Under the pieces are notes generated by a model. The model worked only from the letters and a program-made list of their open reading frames with translations, had not been told where the DNA came from and ran no database searches. From contig JAJEKV010000540.1 of the NCBI GenBank assembly GCA_021234155.1, forward strand, positions 62,001 through 126,000: 64,000 nt of DNA. The letters are read 5' to 3'. Of this stretch, positions 50,113 through 60,907 are shown piece after piece. Positions within the stretch are counted from its first letter, which is position 1. Every line of letters starts with the position of its first letter. The stretch is from Isoetes taiwanensis. Lineage: Eukaryota; Streptophyta; Lycopodiopsida; Isoetales; Isoetaceae. Both the position numbers and the translations under genes were made by a program.

Positions 50113-50176
<64 letters not shown>
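50113..50176. repeat. (TA)n tract between copy B and block T6
   Basis: About 64 bases of alternating TA; followed at once by AAAATTATTAGGATGCCCCC, the outer end of T6. Confidence 0.95.
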
Positions 50177-50183
<7 letters not shown>

Positions 50184-50534
50184 TAGGATGCCCCCTTGCG
50201 CATAGAGATTTGGATGTACCCATGCTATATAGAGATTAATGCCAGCCGTCCAATTGGAAATGGAAGGCCATGATGCCGCCACCTCATGGGGAGGTCATGC
50301 ATGGGCATAGAAATGTGATGGGGACATGCATGGGGCATGCATGAGGGCATGGGTTGGGTGTCGCCACCATGGCCGTCGACGCGTCGGGATGGATGGGCCG
50401 AGATCAAAAGCCCCTTTATTTGGGGCTTTTGTTTTAGACCGTTAGATTTGGACATTCAATCCTAGCCATCGATACTATTGCATTAAATGCTTTTGCAATA
50501 AATGCCACATTATGAGGTGGCACCAACATTAATG
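50177..50534 (-). repeat. Terminal block T6 (reverse)
   Basis: Reverse-oriented copy: AGAGATTAATGCCAGCCGTC, RY units GGACATGCATGGGGCATGCA at 50,313-50,345, TTTATTTGGGGCTTTTG, ACCGTTAGATTTGG and the inner border TGAGGTGGCACCAACATTAA. Diverged from T1/T4 but with the marks in the same order. Inner side carries the thioesterase and FCF1 exons on the plus strand. Confidence 0.75.
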
Positions 50535-51427
50535 ATCCTTTATAACGTGGGGCCTTAGAAAAAAAAAAAAAAAAAGTAGGATAAAAAGGTTAAAAAGAAT
50601 CGATTTTTGTTTGGACCATTATTTGATTTTTATGGGAGAATGTTCACTACATTCCCCACGCGTTCCTCTCTTTTTTGTGATGGCGAGCGGTTGGCGATGG
50701 CGAAGCCGGCGGGCGCCATCGCCATGGCGATGGTAGCTCAGCGCTAGATGCTCGTGTTAGGCTCTAGGCTTATGCTTCCTTAGATTCTTGGCTATGGCTT
50801 CTTAATCGTTCATACAATCCGGTTAGCCCTTTGATTTTTGCGGTACATCTCCATGTGTTGGCTTAGGTCTTCATCACTCCAAGGTTGCAGATATGGGGCC
50901 GGGGCAAGCAAGCTTTATCTTTGCCCAACCGGATCTCCAGTCCGCTTTTAGCCCTTTGCATTTTGCCGCGACATCTCCGAATGTGTTAATTTAAGTCTTC
51001 AATCATCAAGGTTTCGGATATGGATCTGGGGCTTCTATGCCTTTAAATGGTCGTCGTATGCGGAAGCCCGATCAAGCCCGCCCGCCTCTCATTTTGTTTA
51101 GAGCATGCTTGAAGACAACAACAGATGCTGAAGATTGATGTACTATTTCCTTACCTTTCTTCTTATTTTATCTGTATTCACGAATTTCTTTTATGGAAAT
51201 TCATTTTCGATCCGGGTCTTACTTGCGGATATTGGTCTTTCGATGGGTATTTGCCAAAGGATGATGAGGCATAATTATTTTGGATGATAAGTTTGCATCC
51301 GTGCTTTTATGCTTCCATACTCTCTGTAAACGTTCCCTGTGTGATCCGGCTAGTATCTACATGAAAGTTTATACGGGCTCTTAGACACTTGATGTTCTTA
51401 TCATTAATTTCGTGTTTGTTCTTGCAG
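50535..51427 (+). other. 5' region inside T6, no recognised gene
   Basis: GC-richer ATGGCG-repeating stretch at 50,680-50,750 (ATGGCGAGCGG, GGCGATGGCGAAGCC) resembles a plant first exon or 5' UTR, followed by intron-like T-rich sequence. No domain seen. Confidence 0.35.
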
Positions 51428-51517
51428 TGATAGATTTTCTTGGATCAATTCCCTTGCTCCAGCAATTGCCAGGTGAATCAGTTAGAAGGTCGCTGGCTAT
51501 TCAGACAATGGACTGTG
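51428..51517 (+). pseudogene. Acyl-CoA thioesterase (cyclic-nucleotide-domain type) exon
   Basis: After a good acceptor (gttcttgcag) the exon reads IDFLGSIPLLQQLPGESVRR and SLAIQTMDC, ending at donor gtaagc. Plant peroxisomal acyl-CoA thioesterases of the ACH family begin with VxEFLGxVPLLQxLPSSSxKKIA, the start of a cyclic-nucleotide-binding-like domain that precedes the hotdog thioesterase domains. Only this exon is seen; the hotdog domains are absent and the next recognisable exons belong to FCF1. Orientation is the same as FCF1 and away from T6. Confidence 0.6.
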
Positions 51518-51839
51518 GTAAGCTCATGTGAAATCAGTGTTTGTTCTTCTGATTGGGCTAAGAAATTTTGCATATTCATTCATGTTCTCTATCCATTTTT
51601 GTTTCCTGGGGTTGCCTTTTGATAAGCGGTATTTTTAGCTGAAGCCACCAGCGCATTAACGTTGCCATTGCGGTTTGGTTGTTTAGAGTTTGTCTGATTT
51701 GCGGTTTTGATGTTTTGTAGCAGTTGTATACGTCTCCGCATTTCCAATCCCTCGATTCTGCCTCTTCTACGCTCCCAATAAACAATCTTGAATAGATTTA
51801 TATCTGGCATACCCTCAAGATCTAGGTTTCTTCAGTTTT

Positions 51840-52136
51840 ATGCTTCTCAAAAACCTAGCCTTAATACTCATATCTGGGTTAAAAGCTGCGCTAGGTGCTG
51901 ATACTTTCAGTCGGAGGTATAAAGATGAGAGAAAAAGGGAGCACGTCCATTTAACCAACGGCTCTTTTACGAAGACTTATTTCTTATTGGACTTTTACAA
52001 TGCCAAGCGTTCAACCCAATCTTCCAAACTTTTAGTTTCAGCGGACGCATTCTTCTGTGATTTTGCAGATCTTCATGATGGGAAGCATTCGTACTATTTT
52101 AACCTTTATGATTTGCGTTTTTTGTTTTTGGCTTAG
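51840..52136 (+). other. Unrecognised open reading
   Basis: A 98-residue plus-strand stretch starting MLLKNLALILISGLKAALGA between the thioesterase and FCF1 exons. No recognised domain and no clear splice borders; may be intronic. Confidence 0.2.
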
Positions 52137-52479
52137 ATGCTTGCCCTTTGTTAGCAAATGCAAGTGTAGATGATGGTCCCATGCATATATAGCATCCGTA
52201 AATTTCTGAAAAATATTCAACACTTGCAGAATGTAAATATATACAGAAGCTTAGTCTTCAATGACCTGCAACAGATATGTTAGTCAATCTGTGTTTTGTT
52301 TCTCAGTTATCTTCAAAGGTTTTTTTTGCCGGTTGTTGTTCTTATACTTTGTTTATATCTAATGCAGATCATGGATAACATATGATCTTTTCTGCTGCTA
52401 AGATGCAATTCTTCTTAAATCTTCATTTTCTTCTTGAATCACATAAGAACACTTATGTTCTTATTATTTTGTGCTTGCA

Positions 52480-53265
52480 ATCTGGCGCTAGGTCCTCCAT
52501 TTCATGTGTTGGTAGATACGAACTTCATCAGCTTTTCTATTCAAAATAAGGTACGTTAGATTTTCTCTTCCAAATTTGATCCTAAAACTTGTGGATTGAG
52601 TCTTGTGCATTTCTGTCTGCAGTTGGACTTAGAAAAGAAATGATTGCTGTCTAGAAGATGCAAATCAAGATAGAGCATTTATATAGGCTTTTAAATCTGC
52701 AGTTTAGTTTTTAAGCTCATAGCCCATCTGTTGGCTCCACAGATCTAGATCAGATCACTCTACGAAAGTGTTGGGGAATAAGGTTCTTTACCTTACGCCA
52801 CTTGTGCCATGAAGAAAGAGTAAGAGGACTTTGACATTCATACGAGGGTAAGCACCTTTATTCCGCTAATAGGATTGTTTATTGTATAGATTGATTTTGG
52901 GGCCTTATAAACTGGTATGTACAATCCACCAATAAAAATGTATTTTCTGTAAGGTTTTTTAAAGGCCTCGAACAGATAAGTTAATCCTTAATGAAAATAC
53001 CATAACATCCTCATTTTTTCCAGTATAGTAGTTTGTTATTGACTAGGTAGTATGGCCATTTTGAAGGATGTTCAGAAAAATTTTCATTTTCTGACAATAT
53101 TTTGTACCTTTTCTACAGACTTACACTGGCAATATTTTGATTGCCGTAAACCATTTGCTAAATTACCACATCTTTGCAATGCTCACATGATTTCCCGACT
53201 AGAAGGGCAAGCCTATGAATGTGTAAGTGTAAGTGCTGCTTCTATTGCACGCAGTACCTAATCTG
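52480..53265 (+). pseudogene. FCF1: FCF1/UTP24 PIN-domain rRNA-processing factor fragment
   Basis: FCF1 (Utp24) is the nucleolar PIN endonuclease of the small-subunit processome. Exon 52,480-52,550 reads LGPPFHVLVDTNFISFSIQ, including the first catalytic aspartate in VDTNF, and ends at donor gtacgt in the place where FCF1 continues NKLDLVKAMMD. The next segment starts after ctgcag at 52,623 with LDLEK, matching, then loses frame. A decayed DCVMAELEK-like stretch lies at about 52,795-52,850 with donor gtaag, and 53,115-53,260 reads KPFAKLPHLCNAHMISRLEG, a weak match to RFERLPCTHKGTYADDCLVE. Introns are kept, so this is a genomic copy, not a retrocopy. Stops and frame changes make it a pseudogene. 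The N-terminal basic region was not seen. Confidence 0.87.
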
Positions 53266-53269
53266 CTCC

Positions 53270-55227
53270 GTGATCGTATTGCCAGAGATATAAAAGTAAG
53301 GACCATATTATTATTGTTCCTTTAAGCAATTTATATGTCGATGTTAAACGAATGAGCAATGGAGGTGAAAGGAGCCCTGTTTGGATTGTACCTGGCATGC
53401 AAGTTTCCAGAATTTCGATGCTCAAAAAGGTAATTGTAGAATACCTCAGATTATGTTCTGAAAGATATGTCTATTCTAGGATATTGTGACATTAACCAGA
53501 GACCGACTTTGCTAAGCTCAAAGGTAATTAAAGAAAGATATAAACATGACAAAATTTATAGCCAAGATGAGATTATAGCCATAGGCAATTGCCTGCATGT
53601 GTTTTGCGGGACTCTAAATTTATGCATTAATCCGGGGATGGTCCATGCTTTGGGCCACCATTGGTCGGGTATGAACGACACATGCAAACCGCCATAATCT
53701 TGTTTCTTTCAATCTTTTCTTATAATTGTTACACGGTTTGTTATTTTACATTCTCAGACGATTTACAATCTATAATTTACAATGAAACCTTTATTCACTA
53801 TGCTTCATTATCGTAATTCCCTTTCTGAAATTCCAGCTTATTAATTAGAGCACATTTCTTTAACATCATAGGCGATGTTGCTTTTGGATTGCAAGGCGTA
53901 ATAAAACTTGCGGGGTTGTCGAATAGACCACGAATGCAATTCCGAGTCGAATGCAAGTATATATTCTCCATTTATGCTTTGTTATAGCCAAAGACATCTC
54001 GGGACATTGTTTTTACTTGAAAGGATAATTTTTAGCGTACTTATGCTTTGTTGCGTATCCTGAAATAAGAGGGAACATTTGAAAGTATATGATGACTCCA
54101 GTTTGGAAGTAAGTATTAATTAATGCGAGTTTGTAGATCCTGTCTTTGCATCTAAGTGCAGAAACTATCTAGGATATTGCAGCTGAAGAATTCCTTATGC
54201 ACTGTAAAGGCCTGTTATTGGTGCACAATAACAGTTTATTTTTTACATTCTGCAACCAAGGACTGAGCTCTTCTGTGCAAGCCAGTGAATCTCATGCCAC
54301 GTGATCATGCTTGATCCTTTTTTGTTGGTATGTTGAATATTTGTAATTCCCTCCGTTTTTTGAAGGTTGAAGATTTGTGAGGCATGTGCTGGATCTCTGC
54401 AAACAGCAGGAACAATTTTACATTCCCTCTCGCAAATTTCACAGGAAAGGCTAGATAAATTTGAGTGGCATATAGCAGAGAACTAAACTGGCATTTCATA
54501 TGCTGCAAACAGAATTGCATTTGAAATGATGCAGCTTTTCTGGTAGCAAGAACAAATCTATTGCCGTGTTAAAAGACAGGGCGTTACAAATGAATGATGA
54601 AAATGCAGATTATAAAACCTCAAAAACCAAGGAAGAGCTGCAAAGTTAGGGAAACCGATGTCACGGTTCTCTCTACCTTTGTTGGATCCCATTCAACAAT
54701 GATGCTTTAAGCAGTGCTGCTACCTTAGATGATTGTGCAAAGCTTACAGCTGATTTTCAGGGAGATAAGACCATAGCCATAAAGAGGTTTGCAGTGGATG
54801 TAATCAAATATGGGATTGATTGTGATAATGGTGACTTTCGGTGGCTTAGATGGCGACATTGATACTAGAGTTGTTGATGTGTATGGAACACATATATAGA
54901 GTATCGAGACTTCTAAAAACGATGCACAATGCAAAAGATAAAGGATGAGGTTTTGAAGTGTTTGTAGGTGACAAATTGAAACGCAATTGTATGGAATCAA
55001 CTCTGAGCTTGACCATGAAAGAATAGTAAGGATCTTCCTTGCGTTACAACATTAAATGCACAAACGTACTCATAAGTGCATTTAATTTACAAATAGTAGT
55101 GAAGGATCTCAAAACAAAAGCTATTATTGTACAATTTAAGGCTCATTCAAGTCCCTCTGTTTTTTTTGTGCCGAGACCACCCAAGCAAAACTCTTACGGT
55201 TATAGCCTGGGTTCATGGGCATAATTT
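53270..55227. other. No recognised gene
   Basis: Splice-like borders (for example AAAAAG/gtaattg at 53,430 and ATATAAAAG/gtaagg at 53,293) suggest further decayed plus-strand exons downstream of FCF1, but none is identified. An open reading at 53,467-53,697 is unassigned. Confidence 0.35.
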
Positions 55228-55308
55228 AAATGTTTTACGGCTTACACCATGAACATGAAGTAACAATTAAATGTTTTCGGCTTACACCATGAACATGAAG
55301 TAACAATG
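55228..55308. repeat. Tandem duplication, 41/40 bp x 2
   Basis: AAATGTTTTACGGCTTACAC and AAATGTTTTCGGCTTACACC start copies at 55,228 and 55,269; each continues CATGAACATGAAGTAACAAT. Confidence 0.95.
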
Positions 55309-55944
55309 GTATTATGATCGTATGTTTTGTTTCCAGCTCTTCTAAGAGAACAACTCATTTATTATATCCCAGGACAAAGAAAAATGTTGATTTGGAACAA
55401 TATCCACGATATTGTTAGTAAACAGCTCAAGCTGGTGAGCATGGATCCACTGAGCCAATCCATACTCCACATAAAATTGTCAAATTAATTTTGCACCATG
55501 ATAAAAGCAGCTCACAAATTCCTCTACAAAAAAATTGATCATATTTTTGATCGGTATTTGGCCAACATTCAGGGTGTGTTTGTGACCATGACTAAAATCT
55601 TTATGTAAAATCTTCATGAAAAAATGTGCTTCACATTGTCGACATTGTTAGAAGGTTTGGAACCTCTTTATTCGACAACTTTAGCTTATATAAATCATGA
55701 AACATTGCCATTTCCTTCCATAAAAATTAATTCAAGTGGTGATTGTGACTGTATTAGTAGTGTCTGTGCTAGCAAGTCTTACGGTAATTTGCATGCTCAC
55801 AAAATAGTGAACCTCACATGGCATCCATAGGCTTGTGAATTTAACTCGTACGAGGATTATTATATTTTCAATTATTTTAATTAGAAGGCCAATTTTTTCA
55901 ACTGAAAGATAGGGATCACTAAAAAGTGTACAACTTGCAGAATA

Positions 55945-56030
55945 ATTTGAAAATTTAGTGACAATGATGCTATTAACTTCTTTGATCATTTGAAAATTTA
56001 GTGACAATGCTGCTATTAACTTCTTTGATC
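55945..56030. repeat. Tandem duplication, 43 bp x 2
   Basis: ATTTGAAAATTTAGTGACAA begins copies at 55,945 and 55,988; one base differs (GATGC / GCTGC). Confidence 0.95.
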
Positions 56031-56264
56031 ACGTGCTCTCTTGATAGATGGTAGTACAAATGTCACAACCTTAATTTCAAGTTCTGCATTGTTAGGAACT
56101 TGGAATGTACATGATATATTTTATCATTGTTTTCTAGGAGGATTTTAAGGGAATGTAGATATTACAATGAATCTTTGTATAATCTTAAGGAATTCCAGAG
56201 TATTTTTGAAAATCTTAATAGATTCCTACAAAACTAACTTTTAGCTTTCTTCGATTGACAAACA

Positions 56265-56960
56265 TTCTTTGATTGCATCTAAAGTTATGATTCATGAAGG
56301 AAAAACAATATCAATAAACCCCTTAGTGTAATTCCCCATTTGGCAAGGATTTTGATGGAGATACAATAAATATGGTCTCGTTTGGCAACGTCTCAAATGA
56401 TAATGTGGAGTCTTAAAAGAATTATCAATTCCAATAACTCTTAAGTTTCCAAAAGGAGAACCATCATGAACTGAAAAACAGACTTTCAACATGTGACTGC
56501 CCATGAAATTGAATCATTCTTATTATGTGGATGAAGAAGTTCTAACATACAATAGCGAACTTTTGACTCCTAGAAGTCCTATGCCTACATGATAGGAGAA
56601 ATACTATAAAGTTGTATCAAAATGAATGGTAATGTTAACGATGCAACTTCCACTATAAGTTCTTCAAATTTAATTCTTGACACTCATACACGTTCATCTT
56701 TTAGGCAATTTTTATATCATGCTAAATAAATCAAACGCGACTCTTTGAGTTTAATTCAAATTTCACTCGACTATTCACCAAGAGGTATTAACAAACAATG
56801 GTGACCTTCATTGAATGGCTATTATGCGAGGAATTGAGCTTAAATGTTCGCAGCTTTAGACTAAATGCATACTAAATTTTATGTACTGGTCTGCTTAACC
56901 TCAAACCTTATTCCTCGATGTTCAACCATGATTGATAAACCCATTGATAGTACAAAAACT

Positions 56961-57002
<42 letters not shown>
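56265..57002 (+). repeat. Dispersed repeat R, copy 2
   Basis: Same segments and order as 25,100-26,132, ending CCCATTGATAGTACAAAAAC then (TA)20 at 56,963-57,002. The right half of the palindrome is missing: after the TA tract comes TTATGTTTTTTAGAAAATAA, unlike copy 1. Confidence 0.7.
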
Positions 57003-57006
<4 letters not shown>

Positions 57007-57145
57007 GTTTTTTAGAAAATAAAATAATGGTCATTTCGAGGTTATTATTAGTTGCCTACTAAATCTTTAGGAATAAAGATGCTAATGGTACGAAATCCTA
57101 AAATCGTAGCCTACGAAATTAATTTCACGCCAGCCTTTATAGGCT

Positions 57146-57518
57146 ATGGTCGTGAAGGAGAAGCATCGTCCAATTCCTTCCAGCGAATCGTCGGCTGCCG
57201 TGCCACTCTCCCCTCCCGGCTCTGCCTCTCCCTCTCCCTCTCGCTCTCCCTCCCCTAAGCGCCTGGAGCTGCTTTCAATTCCTTTGGCACAGGTGATGGC
57301 CAGTTATGAAATAGGATCTTGGCCAAATTACCATTTCTTTGGCCCGAACACGAGAGCCCGGTGCCGAGAGCCACGAGCTGAGAGCTCACGATGCGATTTC
57401 CACCTCGAAAGCTCTGAAGATCTTTCGGAGCTTTCAGAAGAGGTGGAATCCTCCTCTAATTTCGATTCCTCTGATGAAGCTTCTTCTGATGATCAATTTG
57501 ATTCCCAAGATTCTGATA
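57146..57518 (+). pseudogene. Ser/acidic-rich exon cut by a CACTA terminus
   Basis: Open plus-strand reading from MVVKEKHRPIPSSESSAAV, then a Pro/Ser-rich stretch (PSPSRSPSPKR) and a strongly acidic Ser/Asp tail (EEVESSSNFDSSDEASSDD). The tail is truncated where CACTACAACATAATATGG begins at 57,519. The composition resembles disordered regions of nuclear proteins. No family recognised; no splice border is visible at the junction, so the reading is probably a host exon interrupted by transposition. Start codon choice is the first in-frame ATG after a stop and is uncertain. Confidence 0.35.
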
Positions 57519-58160
57519 CACTACAACATAATATGGTGTTTTTCGTCGGGTATAGCGTCAGATAAAGTGACGCTATGTGTGTTCTAAAAGGCCCACTAAA
57601 TGTCACAAGGCTGACGCTAAAAGTGCTATACTTTGATGTCGCATGGACGTCAACTTCTGCGTCCAGTATTGCGTCATGACTACATAACGCAAAAATGATG
57701 TAACGCATGTTTGTGTCGACCTTATATCCACGTTACTCAGTAATTGCGTCATATTTTCAATCCAATTAGTGCCAATGCAATGACTACATTTGTGGCACTT
57801 GCATGCTATGTTTGTGTGGAGCTTAAGTCTAAGTTATTTGAAAATTATGTATTATTTTCTATCATATTAACCTTAACTTTGCGACCACATTTGTGGCAAT
57901 TGTATGGCAAATTTGTGTCAGAGCTTATTTTCGTATTGTCAATAATTGCGTCATATTTATAGCATATTAGTCTCGACTGTGCAATTGAATTGTTACACCA
58001 TATTGACACTTTTATCTTGTATTGTTTGATGTCCTTTACGTCATAATTGTAACTCCCGTATTACATATCGTATATCTTTTATTACGTAATTTATAACGAG
58101 CCTAATTTAATACTTAGAGTAACAAAATTGTGTCAATATTTATGTTTTTTTGTGACATCC
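57519..58160 (+). mobile_element. CACTA (En/Spm) transposon 5' terminus
   Basis: Starts CACTACAACATAATATGG and GTGTTTTTCGTCGGG, the usual CACTA terminal motif, followed by dense subterminal repeats built on GCGTCA/TGACGC (GCGTCAGATAAAGTGACGC hairpin at about 57,556-57,574; others at 57,627, 57,645, 57,672, 57,743, 57,947). No matching inverted terminus TTGTAGTG was found to the right within the window, so the element is truncated or runs beyond 64 kb. No transposase domain (TNPD-like) is recognised inside. Confidence 0.75.
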
Positions 58161-58969
58161 ATATGTCAATTTTATGAGCACATATGAAGCCATTGTCAAA
58201 TTTACGTCCAAATCACATTCCTTGTTTGTGGCAATTCTACCTTCAATTTTTATTATTTTTGTGTCTTCATCAATAGGTTTTTTTAGAGGACAAATTTGTA
58301 TTTTAGAAGCTCTTTTTGTGTTCGTGCAAATTTGGTTCCATTTGAGTCTACAGTTGCATCATTTCATAATAAACAAAGGAAGGAAGAAAAAATGAAAAAG
58401 AAGTAATTGCACCAGTAATGATACAAAGCTTACTCATGATCAAATCAGTTACAAAATAAAGAACATTAAGTTCAAACGAAACATCATTTTGCATCTAAAG
58501 AACTTTTAATATTTAACAAAAGAAATCTAGCAGTCTGAGTTTGGTACACTTTATATCAATCATTTCTTTATTCTAGATTGTCGTCATTGGTAGAAGATGG
58601 ACCTCATCATTTGGATCATTGCGTTCTTCGTCTTCACTAACCTAATCAAAAAAGAGAAGTTAGTCAATTCTGAAATTGTGCTCATTTTGACATGCAAAAG
58701 AACTTAAAAAATCAAAATATCATAAGCATTCAAAATTGTTCTTCTTTGGGTCGATAAGATGTCTATAAGGTTTTTAAGGACTAAGTTCAAAATAAAACTT
58801 AACCTTGTCAAAGCAAGTTCGTGGAGTTATTTGAATGAAGACATGGCACAATCTGCAATAATTCATGAGCCTAAGCACTACTCTAACAAGCGGTTAGATG
58901 ACTTCGCCCCTTCTGAGATATATGCACATGATAAAGACAAATCATAAGCAATTACTTCTTCATATTTGT

Positions 58970-59600
58970 AAACTTGAAGGATCCGGAATTAAACTTGAAG
59001 GATCCGGAATTAACGATATCCGAGTTGGAAACACAACTTCACGAATCAGTCAAAAGGCCGATAAGGCGCGACAGATAAGGTAAACCACTTAGAAACTCAA
59101 CTAGCTCGGGCAACAAATGCAACATGTGCTTTAGAGTCTACTTTGGCTGAAGCAAAAGGTAAGATATCGAATTGGAATTGCTGGTCAATACATTGACTAT
59201 AAAATCGAGACGGTGAGAGCATAGGAACAGATCTCAAAACCAAACTAGCGTGTGTGAAAACAAAGTTTCGATCTCCAAGGACAGCTCAATTCATCTATTG
59301 AGAAAGCAAATCTTTGCAGAGATCGAGAGAATCTGATTTAGAAACTAAGCTAGCTGAATGTGTGGCTAAGCAAGCTCAATCGGTCCGATTACAATCTCAA
59401 CGTTGGAAGAAAAAAGTCGCTTTGTTAGCGGAAACCTTAGAGATTCTTTGAATGTCCGAAACCAAGCTTGTAAAACAAGAGAGAGCGCATCAAAGTTAGA
59501 AGCGAGAATATAATGATGCATTGACAAAATTAAATACTGGTGAGGCAAAAGTTGCCGATTTGGAGGCAAAGTTAACAAATCTTTGAAACCGTGAAGAAGT
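58970..59600 (+). pseudogene. Decayed coiled-coil coding segment
   Basis: Plus-strand pieces in several frames show heptad patterns: KADKARQI, LETQLARATNATCALESTL with AEAK and donor gtaag at about 59,159, and EAKVADLEAKLTNL near 59,540-59,585. A 21-base unit (AAACTTGAAGGATCCGGAAT plus T) is repeated head to tail at 58,970-59,011. This could be a host long-coiled-coil protein or cargo of the CACTA element to the left. Many stops; no family assigned. Confidence 0.4.
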
Positions 59601-60907
59601 AACATGAAGAACCTGTTAACTTGTGATTCCTTAACTGTTCTGCTATCTTTCAAAAGCAAGGCAAATGTATGGATAGATACAAATGGAAGTTTAGATGTAG
59701 AACGGATATTCTCATATTTCCTCACAAATTACATACTAGAATTAGAAAGAAGAAAGGGGATATGGAACTTAGCCTATTTCTTAAAATATCCAAGGCATTG
59801 CTGATGCAATTCCATATAAAACAGGAGTATCTTTTAAAATTTCCCCTTGATGATAGTTTTGAGGCCAAGGAGACTAGTGAAGGCATAAGAGCGATTCGGG
59901 GGTACCCACAATCGTTTATTACAAATGAATGCACTTAGATCGACGTTGATAGATGCTATCGCATGGAATGGATGCGTTTATATCTAAGCATATCATGTTC
60001 GAAGCTAAGGAAAACCATTGAGGAATATCTACCCATACCATCAATGCTTTCACAAAGATAAATAACAAAACAAAACAAATTCACCCTTACATTGAGATCA
60101 ATTTTGAGATGTTTTGGAATCTAATATCCCTTGTATTTGCAAAGATCTCAATCACCAAGCAGAACCTCTAAGCCAACACACCAAATTAAACATGTGAAAC
60201 AAAATTGTCTAAGAATTAACCTCAATTACAAAAAAAATAACGATTATAAACTACATGCATGAGAAGATAAGAAATCTATAACCTTCTCAATTAGACTTTG
60301 GCTCATGCAAATACTTGAAATAGAAATATCGCCTATGCCATAGTAATCAAGCATGCATCCGGTAATGGAGTTGTCCAACCTAGTATGACATCCAAACGAC
60401 CAAGATAAGTGAGTGGAAGACCGGGCAAGAACCCATTGCATATTCGTGCCATTGAGTGGAAGGCTAGGACAGGAACCATCGCAAAATCTGATGTTAAAGC
60501 GAGGTCATGTCAAATAAAACAAAAAGCGACACTAAAATAATACATGCCATAGAACTAGAAATTTCTATTAGATTAAATACCGTGCCATTTTTACAGTGGT
60601 AGGGCTATTGATAGGCCAGCCGAATGGATTATTGTAGCTGTTGTGCAAGCTTATTACAACAATATCACGACAAACAGTCTTCATCACCTTCAACCAAGCA
60701 CACAGATTTTTTCCAGCTGACCCTTCATTAAACTATATGGTATAAGGATATACACATGTTTTTCAGCTTTCCAAAAATGTAATATATCTCAGAACAGTAT
60801 TAAACTATGTCATACATGTACAAAATATTCATTGGATGTATTTACTTTGCCAAGGCTGAATAAGTGCAAAAATTGCCACCTTGGCAAGAAACGTCACTTA
60901 GCCTGCA

